Shown piece after piece: positions 7,359 to 15,389 of a stretch of DNA of 64,000 nt (position 1 is its first letter; every line of letters begins with the position of its first letter). The stretch comes from an uncultured Pseudovibrio sp. (GTDB lineage: Bacteria; Pseudomonadota; Alphaproteobacteria; Rhizobiales; Stappiaceae): NCBI GenBank assembly GCA_947502585.1, contig CANNAV010000006.1, forward strand, positions 1 through 64,000, given 5' to 3'. Position numbers and translations under genes: made by a program. Under the pieces are notes generated by a model. That model saw only the letters and a program-made list of their open reading frames with translations, was not told where the DNA came from and ran no database searches.

Positions 7359-10300
7359 ATGGCTTTTGAACATCCACTCGTGAAAGGCGCGTTTGATCGC
7401 ACGCCTGAGCGCCAGAACGATTCCGCATCTGTATGGCCTGAAGGCGTCTTTATCACCGGAACGGATCTCAACGATGCGTTTGGTATTGCACGTGGCCAGT
7501 CTACGCGTATCGGCAACACTGTCTCCCGCGATGGTGATCGCAAGTCCGGTGCGGCCATTGAGATTGATCGCGAGGGCAGCCGAATTCTGCTTGGAGCAGG
7601 GACCGTTTATATCGCAGGAGACGTGCGCCCGGTTGATGCTGCTATTCTGGAAGGTGTGGACCTGTCTGGTGATCTGGTAGTGGGCGTCCGTGTCAGCTCC
7701 ACCGTGATCAACTCCGAAGATGATCCAACGCTTGCAGGCCTGAAACCGGGCACAGAGGCCGAAGGCGAGCAGGGTGCATCAAAGATCGTGACCCGTCTTG
7801 TTTGGGGCTATGCTGGTGACGGGGCGGATGGTCAGCTCTATCCGGTTTACAATCTGGTCAAGGGCACGCCACTGGACCAGACACCACCAGCTGAAATGAG
7901 CCAGGTTGCTCAAATGGTCGCTGCTCAGGATGTGGGAGCGAATGGCAACTACATAGATGAGGGCTGCCTCGTCACGGCTATTGAGAAGCAAGGTGGTAAG
8001 GTGGTTTTCTCAATTGCAGCTGGCATTGGCAACATCAACGGGTTCAAGCGGCCACGTGAGTATGCCCTGCGCCTTGAGGTTGAGGAGAAGTGGGACACGT
8101 TCCAGATCGACGGAGAGCAGCACACCTTCACCGTTGCTTCGAACAAAAAGCAGAAGTTTCGGCTTAGCCATGGCCCGATTGATGAGCTGGTCAACATCCA
8201 GCTGGAAAAGGAAGTTACTGAGAGCGTTACGCGCAGTTCAATTCTGAACGGGTCTGACGGGCTTCAAAATGACAGCCTGAAAGAAATCGTGCAGATCAAG
8301 CAAGGCTCAAAGACCTTTGTGAAAGGCACTGATTACCAGCTCACTGCTGATAAGGTGGATTGGTCGCTTGCAGGCGATGAACCTTCAACCGGTTCAAGCT
8401 ATGACTGTAAGTATCGCTATAGGGACTCGGTTGCTCCTGTGACGGTATCTGCCCACGATATTGAGCTGACTGGCGGTCGTCAGGGCGGTGAAGTGGTTGT
8501 GATCTACAAACGCAAGCTACCCCGTGTGGATCTTGTGTGTCTGGACCAGTCCGGAAATGCTGTTTACGTGGAAGGCCAGTCCGCAGCGCGTGCCGTTGCC
8601 CCTCTGGCTCCTCATAATCTTCTCAAGCTGGCAACTGTTTACAACGACTTTGATGGGCTGCCTGTCATCAAGAACGATGGCACCCACAACATCACCTATG
8701 ACAAGCTTTGGGAGCTGTTTCGGATGATGGATGAGTCGCGGGATCTGATTGCTCTGAACCGCTTGCAGCTCGACATTCACGACAAGGAACCGGCTGCAAA
8801 GCGCGGTATATATGTCGATCCGTTTGTCGATGACCGATGGCGCGATCTTGGAGCGCAGCAAAATGCAGCGGTGCGAAATGGCAAGCTTACACTGCCTTTG
8901 GATGTCACCATTCACGACCTCAACAACACGGGCGTGGAGATGCTTCCTTATGAGCTGGAAAACATCATTGATCAGCCACTCAGCACCACCTGCAAGCTGA
9001 TCAACCGTTTCGCCAGTCATGAGCCGTTCCCGGCTTCCATGAAGCTCGAACCATCGCAAGACTTCTGGACGGATGTTGATGAGGTTTGGACCTCTGATGT
9101 GACCCATGAGGTATACGGGCCTGAGGCCTCCTCAACCGATGAGCAACAGGTGGTCGGTACTGCTGAGCAGAACGCCAAGTTTTTGCGGCCCATCGATATC
9201 ACCGTGACCATCGAGGGTTTTGGTGGGGGCGAGATCCTTGACCGCATTATGTTTGATAATGTGGACATGACGCCTGCTCAAAAGCCTGCTGCTGCCGGGG
9301 AAGGAAATCTTACGCTCACTTTGAGTATTCCAGCCAAAAAGCATGCAGCTGGCGAGAAGCTGGTTGAAGCTTTTGGAGTAGGAGGTTCTGAGGCTTTCGC
9401 TCGTTTTGTGGGTGAGGGCAAGGTGACCACCAAGACCATGCAGCGCGTAACAACGCTTGTTCTGGTTCCACCACCTCCGCCACCGCCTCAGATCATCACG
9501 GTGACGCGCATTGTCACGCGGAACCGCGATCCAAGAGGGCAAACCTTCAGCCTGCCAGCGGGCAATCGCCATATTGCGCAGGTCAAGCTCTGGTTCTGCA
9601 AAGTTGGCAACCCGAACACGCCCGTTGTTGTGGAGTTGAGAGCTACCAACGGGGCGGGCTTTCCAACCGATGAAATCCTTGCTCAGGCTGTCATTGATAT
9701 GTCCAAGGTGGAGCTGAGCAAATGGACGCCATGTACGTTCCCATCACTGCCGTATCTGCTTTCTACTCGTGAGTATGCGTTCATTGCAATTACTCCTGAT
9801 AATGAGCATTCCATCTCAGCTGCGGTGCTGGGTGAGTTTGACGCCAAAAACCAAAGTTTCCTTGGTGTGAACCCATACACCGTCGGCACTGAGATCGAGA
9901 GTTCAAATAACTCCACTTACATCCCTGTGCATGGCTCTGATCTGACGTGCGGTGTTGATGCGGCTGAGTTTACCCAGATCACAAAGCGTGTGGAACTGGG
10001 TGACGTGGATCTGGATCGCTGCTCAGATCTGATGATTGCTGCGGCTGTCGATATCCCTGAAACCGGCTGTTCCGTTACCTTTGAAATAACCCGTGCAGAT
10101 GGATCAAAGATCCTGACCACGGCCTATGCCGGAGTGCAGTTCGATGAGTGGGTGATAGAAAAAGTCAGTATTGCGGCCATCCTGAAGGGAACGAGTACGG
10201 CAAGCCCGCGTCTCTTCCCCGGTGTTCAGGTGCGGGCTGGTAAGCTGGCAGAAGCTGCTGACTATGTGGGGCGTTTGTTCAAGACCGGGAACGCAAACCG

Positions 10301-10550
10301 CTTCCCGGTTCGGGTGAAACGTACGCTACCAAATGGTGCAAGTGCAAAAATCTTCCTGAAGAACAGTTCAGGCAGCTTCGTTGAAGCTCCTTACAAAACC
10401 GGTGAGGTGCTTGATGCAGCTGGCACGATTGATGCCACTTACGAGCTGGGCCAGAACCTTGGCAGTGAGACAGCAGTGAAAATCACGATTGAAGGCAATC
10501 CGAAGGCAAGGCCGGTTCTGGAAGACCTGCGTGCAGTTGCGACCATCTAG
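7359..10550 (+). CDS. Large tail/baseplate appendage protein, DUF4815-like N-terminus
   Basis: A 1063-aa structural protein, the largest of the prophage. The N-terminal 600 residues, beginning EHPLVKGAFDRTPERQNDSASVWPEG, resemble the DUF4815 phage tail family and contain repeated beta-rich blocks such as FQIDGEQHTFTV and GSKTFVKGTDYQLTADKVDW. A seven-proline linker lies near residue 705. After it come beta-sandwich-like carbohydrate-binding or adhesin-type domains (FSLPAGNRHIAQVKLWF; VVVELRATNGAGFPTDEILA), then FPVRVKRTLPNGAS near the end. The position between I and the fibre gene suggests a baseplate-attached fibre or a base for fibres. The domain assignment is by recall and the host target is unknown. 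Confidence 0.65.
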   Translation: MAFEHPLVKGAFDRTPERQNDSASVWPEGVFITGTDLNDAFGIARGQSTRIGNTVSRDGDRKSGAAIEIDREGSRILLGAGTVYIAGDVRPVDAAILEGVDLSGDLVVGVRVSSTVINSEDDPTLAGLKPGTEAEGEQGASKIVTRLVWGYAGDGADGQLYPVYNLVKGTPLDQTPPAEMSQVAQMVAAQDVGANGNYIDEGCLVTAIEKQGGKVVFSIAAGIGNINGFKRPREYALRLEVEEKWDTFQIDGEQHTFTVASNKKQKFRLSHGPIDELVNIQLEKEVTESVTRSSILNGSDGLQNDSLKEIVQIKQGSKTFVKGTDYQLTADKVDWSLAGDEPSTGSSYDCKYRYRDSVAPVTVSAHDIELTGGRQGGEVVVIYKRKLPRVDLVCLDQSGNAVYVEGQSAARAVAPLAPHNLLKLATVYNDFDGLPVIKNDGTHNITYDKLWELFRMMDESRDLIALNRLQLDIHDKEPAAKRGIYVDPFVDDRWRDLGAQQNAAVRNGKLTLPLDVTIHDLNNTGVEMLPYELENIIDQPLSTTCKLINRFASHEPFPASMKLEPSQDFWTDVDEVWTSDVTHEVYGPEASSTDEQQVVGTAEQNAKFLRPIDITVTIEGFGGGEILDRIMFDNVDMTPAQKPAAAGEGNLTLTLSIPAKKHAAGEKLVEAFGVGGSEAFARFVGEGKVTTKTMQRVTTLVLVPPPPPPPQIITVTRIVTRNRDPRGQTFSLPAGNRHIAQVKLWFCKVGNPNTPVVVELRATNGAGFPTDEILAQAVIDMSKVELSKWTPCTFPSLPYLLSTREYAFIAITPDNEHSISAAVLGEFDAKNQSFLGVNPYTVGTEIESSNNSTYIPVHGSDLTCGVDAAEFTQITKRVELGDVDLDRCSDLMIAAAVDIPETGCSVTFEITRADGSKILTTAYAGVQFDEWVIEKVSIAAILKGTSTASPRLFPGVQVRAGKLAEAADYVGRLFKTGNANRFPVRVKRTLPNGASAKIFLKNSSGSFVEAPYKTGEVLDAAGTIDATYELGQNLGSETAVKITIEGNPKARPVLEDLRAVATI

Positions 10551-10562
10551 GAGAAGTGATCA

Positions 10563-12446
10563 ATGGAAACAACGCCAAATCTAAACCTGCCACTGCTCGA
10601 CAGTACTGAAAATGTCTCCGAAGATCATAAAAAGATCAATGAGTTCGTGAAAGCATTTGATGCTCGCCTGGGTGAGATTACTGTCACTCTGGCGAGCCTG
10701 GCAGTTGCCGGTCACTCTCACGAAATGGCAAAGATTAATGGACTGGCTGAGGCTCTGGCTCAGCTGGCCCCGCTTACTCATGGCCACAAGCTCAATGATC
10801 TTTCTGACGTTGATGTAACGGATGCGCCAGACAACTCAATTTTGCAGTACATTGCCGGACAGTGGTCATTGGGGCAGCGTGGCTACTCTGTCTCTGAGAT
10901 CAACAATATCGTAACTCAGCTTGCTGATGGAGATCACACGCACCCAATTGGTGATGTTCAGGGGCTTGCACAACAGCTTGCCAAATTCGCTGATGCAACG
11001 AAGAATGCTAAGTTCAGAAAAGCACTTTCGGTTCTTGGTGATCTATATCTCAACAATAAAGCCATCATTGCGAATGATTCAGAAGGTGAATTTGCCGATA
11101 GATCAGGTTTGAACATTGATCACATTTGGCATGATGACGGCGCCAATGCATGGCACCTTGTTTCTGATGGTCCTTATAGAAGTCGCGGAAACACAGAGCT
11201 GGTCGCAGGCCGTCTCGATCTGTTCCGTGATAACCTTTCTACAAATGCTGGTCTTGACTTGCTTCGCGTTGAAAATCACTCAGCTGGCGGTGAAAACATC
11301 ACAGCAAATAGAACACAAAATGGCGCTAAGGTTATCAATAATGTGCGTCCACCAGTAAATGCGAGTTTTGAGGATGGCAGGCGGTTTTATTCTGCTGGAC
11401 TCCGTGGACATGTTTACAACGAGGGCACAGGTGGAGATGCCTACGAGGTTATAGCCCTTTATGGTTATGCCAGACACAACGGGAATAAAAAAACCCGCGC
11501 ACTGTTTGGTGGCTTCACGCGAGCCATTACAGGCTCAGGCAGCGGGGGGACTGTATCTTATGCGTATGGTGTGCGTTCCGAAGTGGTTATGGACGGGGCG
11601 CATGTTGAAACCGCTGTAGGGCAACATATCCACGTAAATCCAACCACTGCAGATGCAAGCGTAGACAATGCCAGAGGCATCTACACCCACATGAACTACG
11701 ATGCAGGGACGGTTACTGAAGACCCAATAGCGCTCTATCAAAACTATGATGGCAGCTGGGATGGCAAAAAACGCATTGGAATCTACCAAAATGAGGTTCA
11801 GGAAAACCGCCTCACTGGGAGAACCTACATTAATGGCGATGAGGTTATCGACGAAGGTAATCTTAAAGCCAAGCTGAAAGAAGCCGGTGTATCTGGCGGT
11901 AAGTACCAGTATGTCAAAATTCTAACATCAAGTGGAAATTTTACTGTTCCAAGCGGAGTTACTAAGCTTTTTGTAATTCTGTCTGGTTCCGGTGGCGGCT
12001 CGTCTAACAACAGCAACTCTGGCTCGGGAGCACGTCCCGGCTGTGTGTCGATGCAAGTTACTCCCGGTCAGGTCATCCCTTGCACAATCGGTGGACGCAG
12101 AAAGCAAGGTAATGGCTACAACAGCACTTTTGGAAATGCTGTATCAAAGGGCGGGAAATCTCACCTAACTGCACCCGATGCAAATACAGGTATGGACTTT
12201 AACCTTCCTTACACAATCGGAGACAGAAACAGGCAGTGTGTGGCGAGTTTTAAGGCGCTGGTCTATGGCATGTTGACCACGAATGCTATCGATAGCCTGA
12301 GCAAACTTCGCAACATGGACAAGATGGTACTCGAACATAAGTCAACAAGCTCAAAAAGAGAGTGGTCTGGCGAGTATCCTCCCGGCGTTCATGGTTCAGT
12401 CCTTGGCGCATACTCTGAGGGCGGTTTAGCGCTCATAATGTATTAA
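10563..12446 (+). CDS. Tail fibre / host-recognition protein
   Basis: A 627-aa fibre protein. The N-terminal 180 residues contain repeated HSH and THGH-type segments (AGHSHEMAKINGLAEALAQL; LTHGHKLNDLSDV; DHTHPIGDVQGLAQQL), a common fibre shaft repeat. The middle (about 190-440) is a beta-rich region with GNTELVAGRLDLF. Near residues 455-470 is KILTSSGNFTVPSGVTKLFV, a segment that often precedes Gly-rich tip domains. The C-terminal 150 residues are Gly/Ser/Asn-rich with GSGGGSSNNSNSGSG, like glycine-rich adhesin tips. The DNA from about 10.9 to 12.4 kb is visibly AT-richer than its neighbours, as expected for an exchanged receptor-binding module. The small gene after it is a likely chaperone. 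Confidence 0.72.
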   Translation: METTPNLNLPLLDSTENVSEDHKKINEFVKAFDARLGEITVTLASLAVAGHSHEMAKINGLAEALAQLAPLTHGHKLNDLSDVDVTDAPDNSILQYIAGQWSLGQRGYSVSEINNIVTQLADGDHTHPIGDVQGLAQQLAKFADATKNAKFRKALSVLGDLYLNNKAIIANDSEGEFADRSGLNIDHIWHDDGANAWHLVSDGPYRSRGNTELVAGRLDLFRDNLSTNAGLDLLRVENHSAGGENITANRTQNGAKVINNVRPPVNASFEDGRRFYSAGLRGHVYNEGTGGDAYEVIALYGYARHNGNKKTRALFGGFTRAITGSGSGGTVSYAYGVRSEVVMDGAHVETAVGQHIHVNPTTADASVDNARGIYTHMNYDAGTVTEDPIALYQNYDGSWDGKKRIGIYQNEVQENRLTGRTYINGDEVIDEGNLKAKLKEAGVSGGKYQYVKILTSSGNFTVPSGVTKLFVILSGSGGGSSNNSNSGSGARPGCVSMQVTPGQVIPCTIGGRRKQGNGYNSTFGNAVSKGGKSHLTAPDANTGMDFNLPYTIGDRNRQCVASFKALVYGMLTTNAIDSLSKLRNMDKMVLEHKSTSSKREWSGEYPPGVHGSVLGAYSEGGLALIMY

Positions 12447-12455
12447 GAGGCATAA

Positions 12456-12995
12456 ATGTTAGTAGCTCTTGTGAAAGACACGGTTGTCGTCAATGTCATT
12501 GAAGGCGCCCCTCCTAAGGATTGGATGCCACCTGAGAACTGCGCTGTAGTTCCTGTGCCTGATGGTGTCGAGTTGGTCGGTGATGAAGTTAAATACCTTG
12601 ACGGTAGTTTCGTAACTAATTTTGAGGCTCAGTTCTCCGCTTATGATGTGTCATTGGAAGCCGAGCGGCGTATTGAAGCTGGAACTCACATTAACGGCAC
12701 TCAGTTCAAAACAGATCAAGCCTCAGTCAGTCGCCTCAGAGAGATGCTCGATGGGTTTGGTGCGGGACTGCCGGAAGCCTCTCAGGTGAAGGCCTGCACT
12801 GCTGAAGGCGTTTTGCTGGTGCTTGATACGCAGGAAAAGGTGCAGGCGCTTTATCATGCGGCCATCAAGTACCGAGCTGGCATCGTTACCCGCTCTGCCG
12901 AAATCCAGCAGCTTGATCCAATCCCTGACCCGTCAAAAGACCCGCTTTGGGATCTAACCAAAACCTTACCTAAGGCTCTGGCTGCGCTGACCTAG
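12456..12995 (+). CDS. Fibre-associated protein, possible tail fibre assembly protein
   Basis: A 179-aa protein directly behind the fibre gene, the usual place of a fibre assembly chaperone. The first 60 residues are beta-rich. Residues 60-150 form a helical module (EAERRIEAGTHINGTQFKTDQASVSRLREML ... QALYHAAIKYRAGIVTRSAEIQQL) that recalls the DUF4376-type domain found in tail-fibre accessory proteins. It ends with SKDPLWDLTKTLPKALAAL. Whether it is a chaperone or a minor fibre part cannot be decided from sequence. Confidence 0.55.
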   Translation: MLVALVKDTVVVNVIEGAPPKDWMPPENCAVVPVPDGVELVGDEVKYLDGSFVTNFEAQFSAYDVSLEAERRIEAGTHINGTQFKTDQASVSRLREMLDGFGAGLPEASQVKACTAEGVLLVLDTQEKVQALYHAAIKYRAGIVTRSAEIQQLDPIPDPSKDPLWDLTKTLPKALAALT

Positions 12996-13025
12996 CCAGT
13001 CCCCAAACCCTTTAAGACTTAACCC

Positions 13026-13056
13026 ACCCGCACGGCATAACCGGAGCGGGTTTTTT
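13026..13056 (+). terminator. Intrinsic terminator-like hairpin before the sheath gene
   Basis: ACCCGC (13026-13031) pairs with GCGGGT (13046-13051), with an inner CGG/CCG helix (13033-13035 with 13041-13043). Six T residues follow (13051-13056), then C and ATGGAG (13058-13063), the ribosome binding site of the sheath gene at 13072. Confidence 0.75.
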
Positions 13057-13071
13057 CATGGAGAAGTATCT

Positions 13072-14304
13072 ATGAGCGCGCCCACAATCGGCATGCAGTT
13101 TTCTTATAAATCGGATGATCCGTTTCCGGTTTCTGAAGGCGATCTATCCAAGGTATTGGTGATCGACAGTTCTGATGATGCTTCAGGCACAGAGTTTCCG
13201 CTTGATACAGCAAAGCGCATCTCTTCCAGCGACAGAGACGCGGTTGCAGCTCTTGGCACTGGTCCCTTGCGGGATCACATTCGGGGCATTCAGGATCAGC
13301 TCAATGAACTTGATCGCGCTGCTGATGTGACCATTGTACGAACCGAAAAAGGGGCAACCCCTGAGGCGAGTGCCGCCGCGATCGTTAGCATCATCAATAA
13401 CATCACGGAAATCCCGTCTGCGGTCAACGCAACGCCTAGCATTGTAGTGGCAGGTTCAACCGCATGGCGTCCTGATCTGGATACAGTCAATCCGGTGGTT
13501 GCTGCGCTTGAAGCTAACATCGGCAAGATCCTTGCAGTGGCACCAGTCGATGTAGACCCTACGAGCGCAGATAACGCTATTGACGCACGTGAAACCATGG
13601 CATCAGGCCGTTTGATGCCGGTTGGTGTGGCTGCGCGTGTCTGGGAAGGGGATGCCGTTGTAACCCGTCCCATGGCCTCACGTGTGGCTGGCTTGATTGT
13701 TCGGACCGACACCAACAACGGCAACATGCCGTTCGAGACGATCTGTAATCAACCAATCTTTGGTCTTGCCGGTCTATCGCGGAAGATCCCGTTTAACTTC
13801 CTTGATGGTTCCAAGGAAGGGCAGCGATTGCTTGCTGCTGATATTGCGATTGCGGCTGAAGGTGAGATTGGCGTTTATGGCGCGGTTGCTGATGGCGGCT
13901 TTACCTTCCTTGGCACCGACATGGCGCAGACCGACGCGATGTGGCCGCAGCTGCATCAGTTGCGCGGCTCTGACTACATCATCACGCAGATGATGAAGAT
14001 CACCCGGCGCCACTTGGGCAAGAAGCAAACAGCGCAACGGGTTGAAAGCTGGGTCCGTGAAATTATCGGTGAGCTACGCGGCCTGAAACGTGATGGGCAT
14101 ATTCTTGGTTATACGCCTGCCTCCGAGATGTTCACTGCCGACAAGAACCAGCCTGAGCCCATCGAGCTTGGTCACATCAAGCTTGAAATTGGTCAGGAAA
14201 CTGCAAGTGCCTTCAAGCGGGCTGACTTTGAGCTGCGCCGCTACCGCCCTGCAACTGAAGGCCTGATCAAAGACATTCTGGCGCGTTTGCGCGCTGTTGT
14301 TTAA
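13072..14304 (+). CDS. FI: Contractile tail sheath protein, P2 gpFI type
   Basis: A 410-aa sheath protein close in length to P2 gpFI (about 396 aa). Typical features are the early DSSDD...FPLDTAKRI segment, a central helix DHIRGIQDQLNELDRAADVTIVRTEKG, the AGSTAWRPDLDTVNPVVAALE stretch (about 130-160) and the C-terminal handshake region with SDYIITQMMKITRRHLGKKQ and VESWVREIIGELRGLKRDG. It polymerises around the tail tube and contracts on injection. A terminator-like hairpin and a strong GGAG site precede it. The tube gene follows 23 bases downstream. Confidence 0.9.
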   Translation: MSAPTIGMQFSYKSDDPFPVSEGDLSKVLVIDSSDDASGTEFPLDTAKRISSSDRDAVAALGTGPLRDHIRGIQDQLNELDRAADVTIVRTEKGATPEASAAAIVSIINNITEIPSAVNATPSIVVAGSTAWRPDLDTVNPVVAALEANIGKILAVAPVDVDPTSADNAIDARETMASGRLMPVGVAARVWEGDAVVTRPMASRVAGLIVRTDTNNGNMPFETICNQPIFGLAGLSRKIPFNFLDGSKEGQRLLAADIAIAAEGEIGVYGAVADGGFTFLGTDMAQTDAMWPQLHQLRGSDYIITQMMKITRRHLGKKQTAQRVESWVREIIGELRGLKRDGHILGYTPASEMFTADKNQPEPIELGHIKLEIGQETASAFKRADFELRRYRPATEGLIKDILARLRAVV

Positions 14305-14327
14305 TCCCCTTAACTGGAGAACCCCAC

Positions 14328-14837
14328 ATGCAGCGCCCTATGCTGATTAACGGTGACATTGACCTGCGTTTGGTCAGTGAACCGGAAGACTCCCGTGCAA
14401 ACATTTTGAGCAAGCTTGTTCTGCCCGCCTTCAAATACACGACAGTCAACCACAACCCCGGTGGCGGTATCGGTGCTGTAGACTTCGGTAAACCGCGCAC
14501 CGAAGCCTTTGAGCCCAAGGCTGAACACAAAGGGCTTGATGGCAAGCTACTTGAAAAGCTGGGGAAGCCTGAAGAATGGGTTTTCGCTGGCAACTATCGC
14601 CAGATGCCGGGCAACCTTTGGCTTCCGGTCCGCGGCTTCATTCATGCCACTCTCATGGAGTGGGAGCCTGATGAAATGGGCGCAGATGATCTGCAAGGCT
14701 GCAACCTGGCATTCAAGGAAGTCACCCACGTTGAGCTCATCCTAGATGGCAAAGAGCTGTTCTATTGGGATTTCTGGGAACGCGAAATCCGTCCCGATCC
14801 AACAGACGGCGAACGCAAGCGAGCACTTGGCATCTAA
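14328..14837 (+). CDS. FII: Tail tube protein, P2 gpFII type
   Basis: A 169-aa major tail tube protein of the FII family, the right length for the P2 homologue (172 aa). It has a beta-strand-rich fold with VNHNPGGGIGAVDFGKPRTEAFEPKAEHKGLDGKLLEKLGKPEEW and RGFIHATLMEWEPDEMGADDLQGCNLAFKEVTHVELILDGKELFYWDF. The closing strand VELILDGKE and the following WDF/WERE are characteristic. It stacks as hexameric rings inside the sheath. It is followed by a terminator-like hairpin and the frameshifted chaperone gene, as in P2. Confidence 0.9.
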   Translation: MQRPMLINGDIDLRLVSEPEDSRANILSKLVLPAFKYTTVNHNPGGGIGAVDFGKPRTEAFEPKAEHKGLDGKLLEKLGKPEEWVFAGNYRQMPGNLWLPVRGFIHATLMEWEPDEMGADDLQGCNLAFKEVTHVELILDGKELFYWDFWEREIRPDPTDGERKRALGI

Positions 14838-14864
14838 GCCTCAAAACCATTTATCGTAACTCTT

Positions 14865-14894
14865 AGAGCCTTCAGCATTGCTGGGGGCTCTTTT
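14865..14894 (+). terminator. Intrinsic terminator-like hairpin before the tail chaperone gene
   Basis: AGAGCC (14865-14870) pairs with GGCTCT (14886-14891), with an inner CAGC/GCTG helix (14873-14876 with 14880-14883) and a short T run (14891-14894). GAAGGA at about 14899 is the ribosome binding site for the gene at 14914. Confidence 0.65.
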
Positions 14895-14913
14895 GCTTGA
14901 AGGACGTAGGCCG

Positions 14914-15225
14914 ATGACCAAGAAAGCAACCACCGCTAACGTGATACTGGATTACCCCTTCGAACATGATGGGCGCGATATCACTTCATTGTCGTTCCGC
15001 CGTATGCGTGCTGGTGACACTCTCATCGGTGAGAAGTACTCCAATGAAGAGCAAGCTGGTTTCGCTCTACTAGCAGCACTGGCGGGCGTAGATCTGGAAG
15101 TGATTGAGCGCCTCGATGTTGAAGACCTAGAGAAAGCCACGCGAGGTGCCGCTCCCCTTATGGGAAAGCAGGGAGCCTTGACCCTGAAGCAGCTCGACGC
15201 GAGAGACGAGTATCTGACGGAGTAG
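14914..15225 (+). CDS. E: Tail assembly chaperone, P2 gpE type (zero-frame product)
   Basis: A 103-aa chaperone for the tape measure protein. It has the gpE layout: a short N-terminal tail, a beta segment VILDYPFEHDGRDITSLSFRRMRAGD, and a helical part with EEQAGFALLAALAGVDLEVIERLDVEDLEKA that is common to the family. It is made in excess over its frameshifted longer form and coats the tape measure during assembly. The start at 14914 follows GAAGGA; a start at 14878 would lie inside the hairpin. The GGGAAAG slippery heptamer is at 15162-15168. Confidence 0.82.
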   Translation: MTKKATTANVILDYPFEHDGRDITSLSFRRMRAGDTLIGEKYSNEEQAGFALLAALAGVDLEVIERLDVEDLEKATRGAAPLMGKQGALTLKQLDARDEYLTE

Positions 15226-15383
15226 ATGCTCCCCATTCTCGTGACTTGATTGTTGCGGTATCGCGCAGGCTCCACACACCAGTTGATGTGGTCATGAACT
15301 GGGAGATTGATTTCTTTTTAGAAACAGTCTCCAGCCTTGGACGTGTGCTCAAGGCAGAAAATGCTCCCCCTCCAAATCGGTAG
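14914..15383 (+). CDS. E+E': Frameshifted tail chaperone, E+E' fusion through a -1 shift
   Basis: The zero frame reads ATG GGA AAG at 15160-15168, so G GGA AAG (15162-15168) is a perfect X-XXY-YYZ heptamer, the same one lambda uses for gpG-T. Slipping one base back continues in a frame that is open to TAG at 15381-15383. The fusion adds 71 residues, including VDAPHSRDLIVAVSRRL and VVMNWEIDFFLETV, which looks like the P2 E' domain. The fused protein would be 156 aa. CAGGG (15169-15173) and CCCTG (15182-15186) can form a small stem right behind the slip site. The tape measure gene starts 6 bases after the stop. Confidence 0.8.
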
Positions 15384-15389
15384 AATGTC

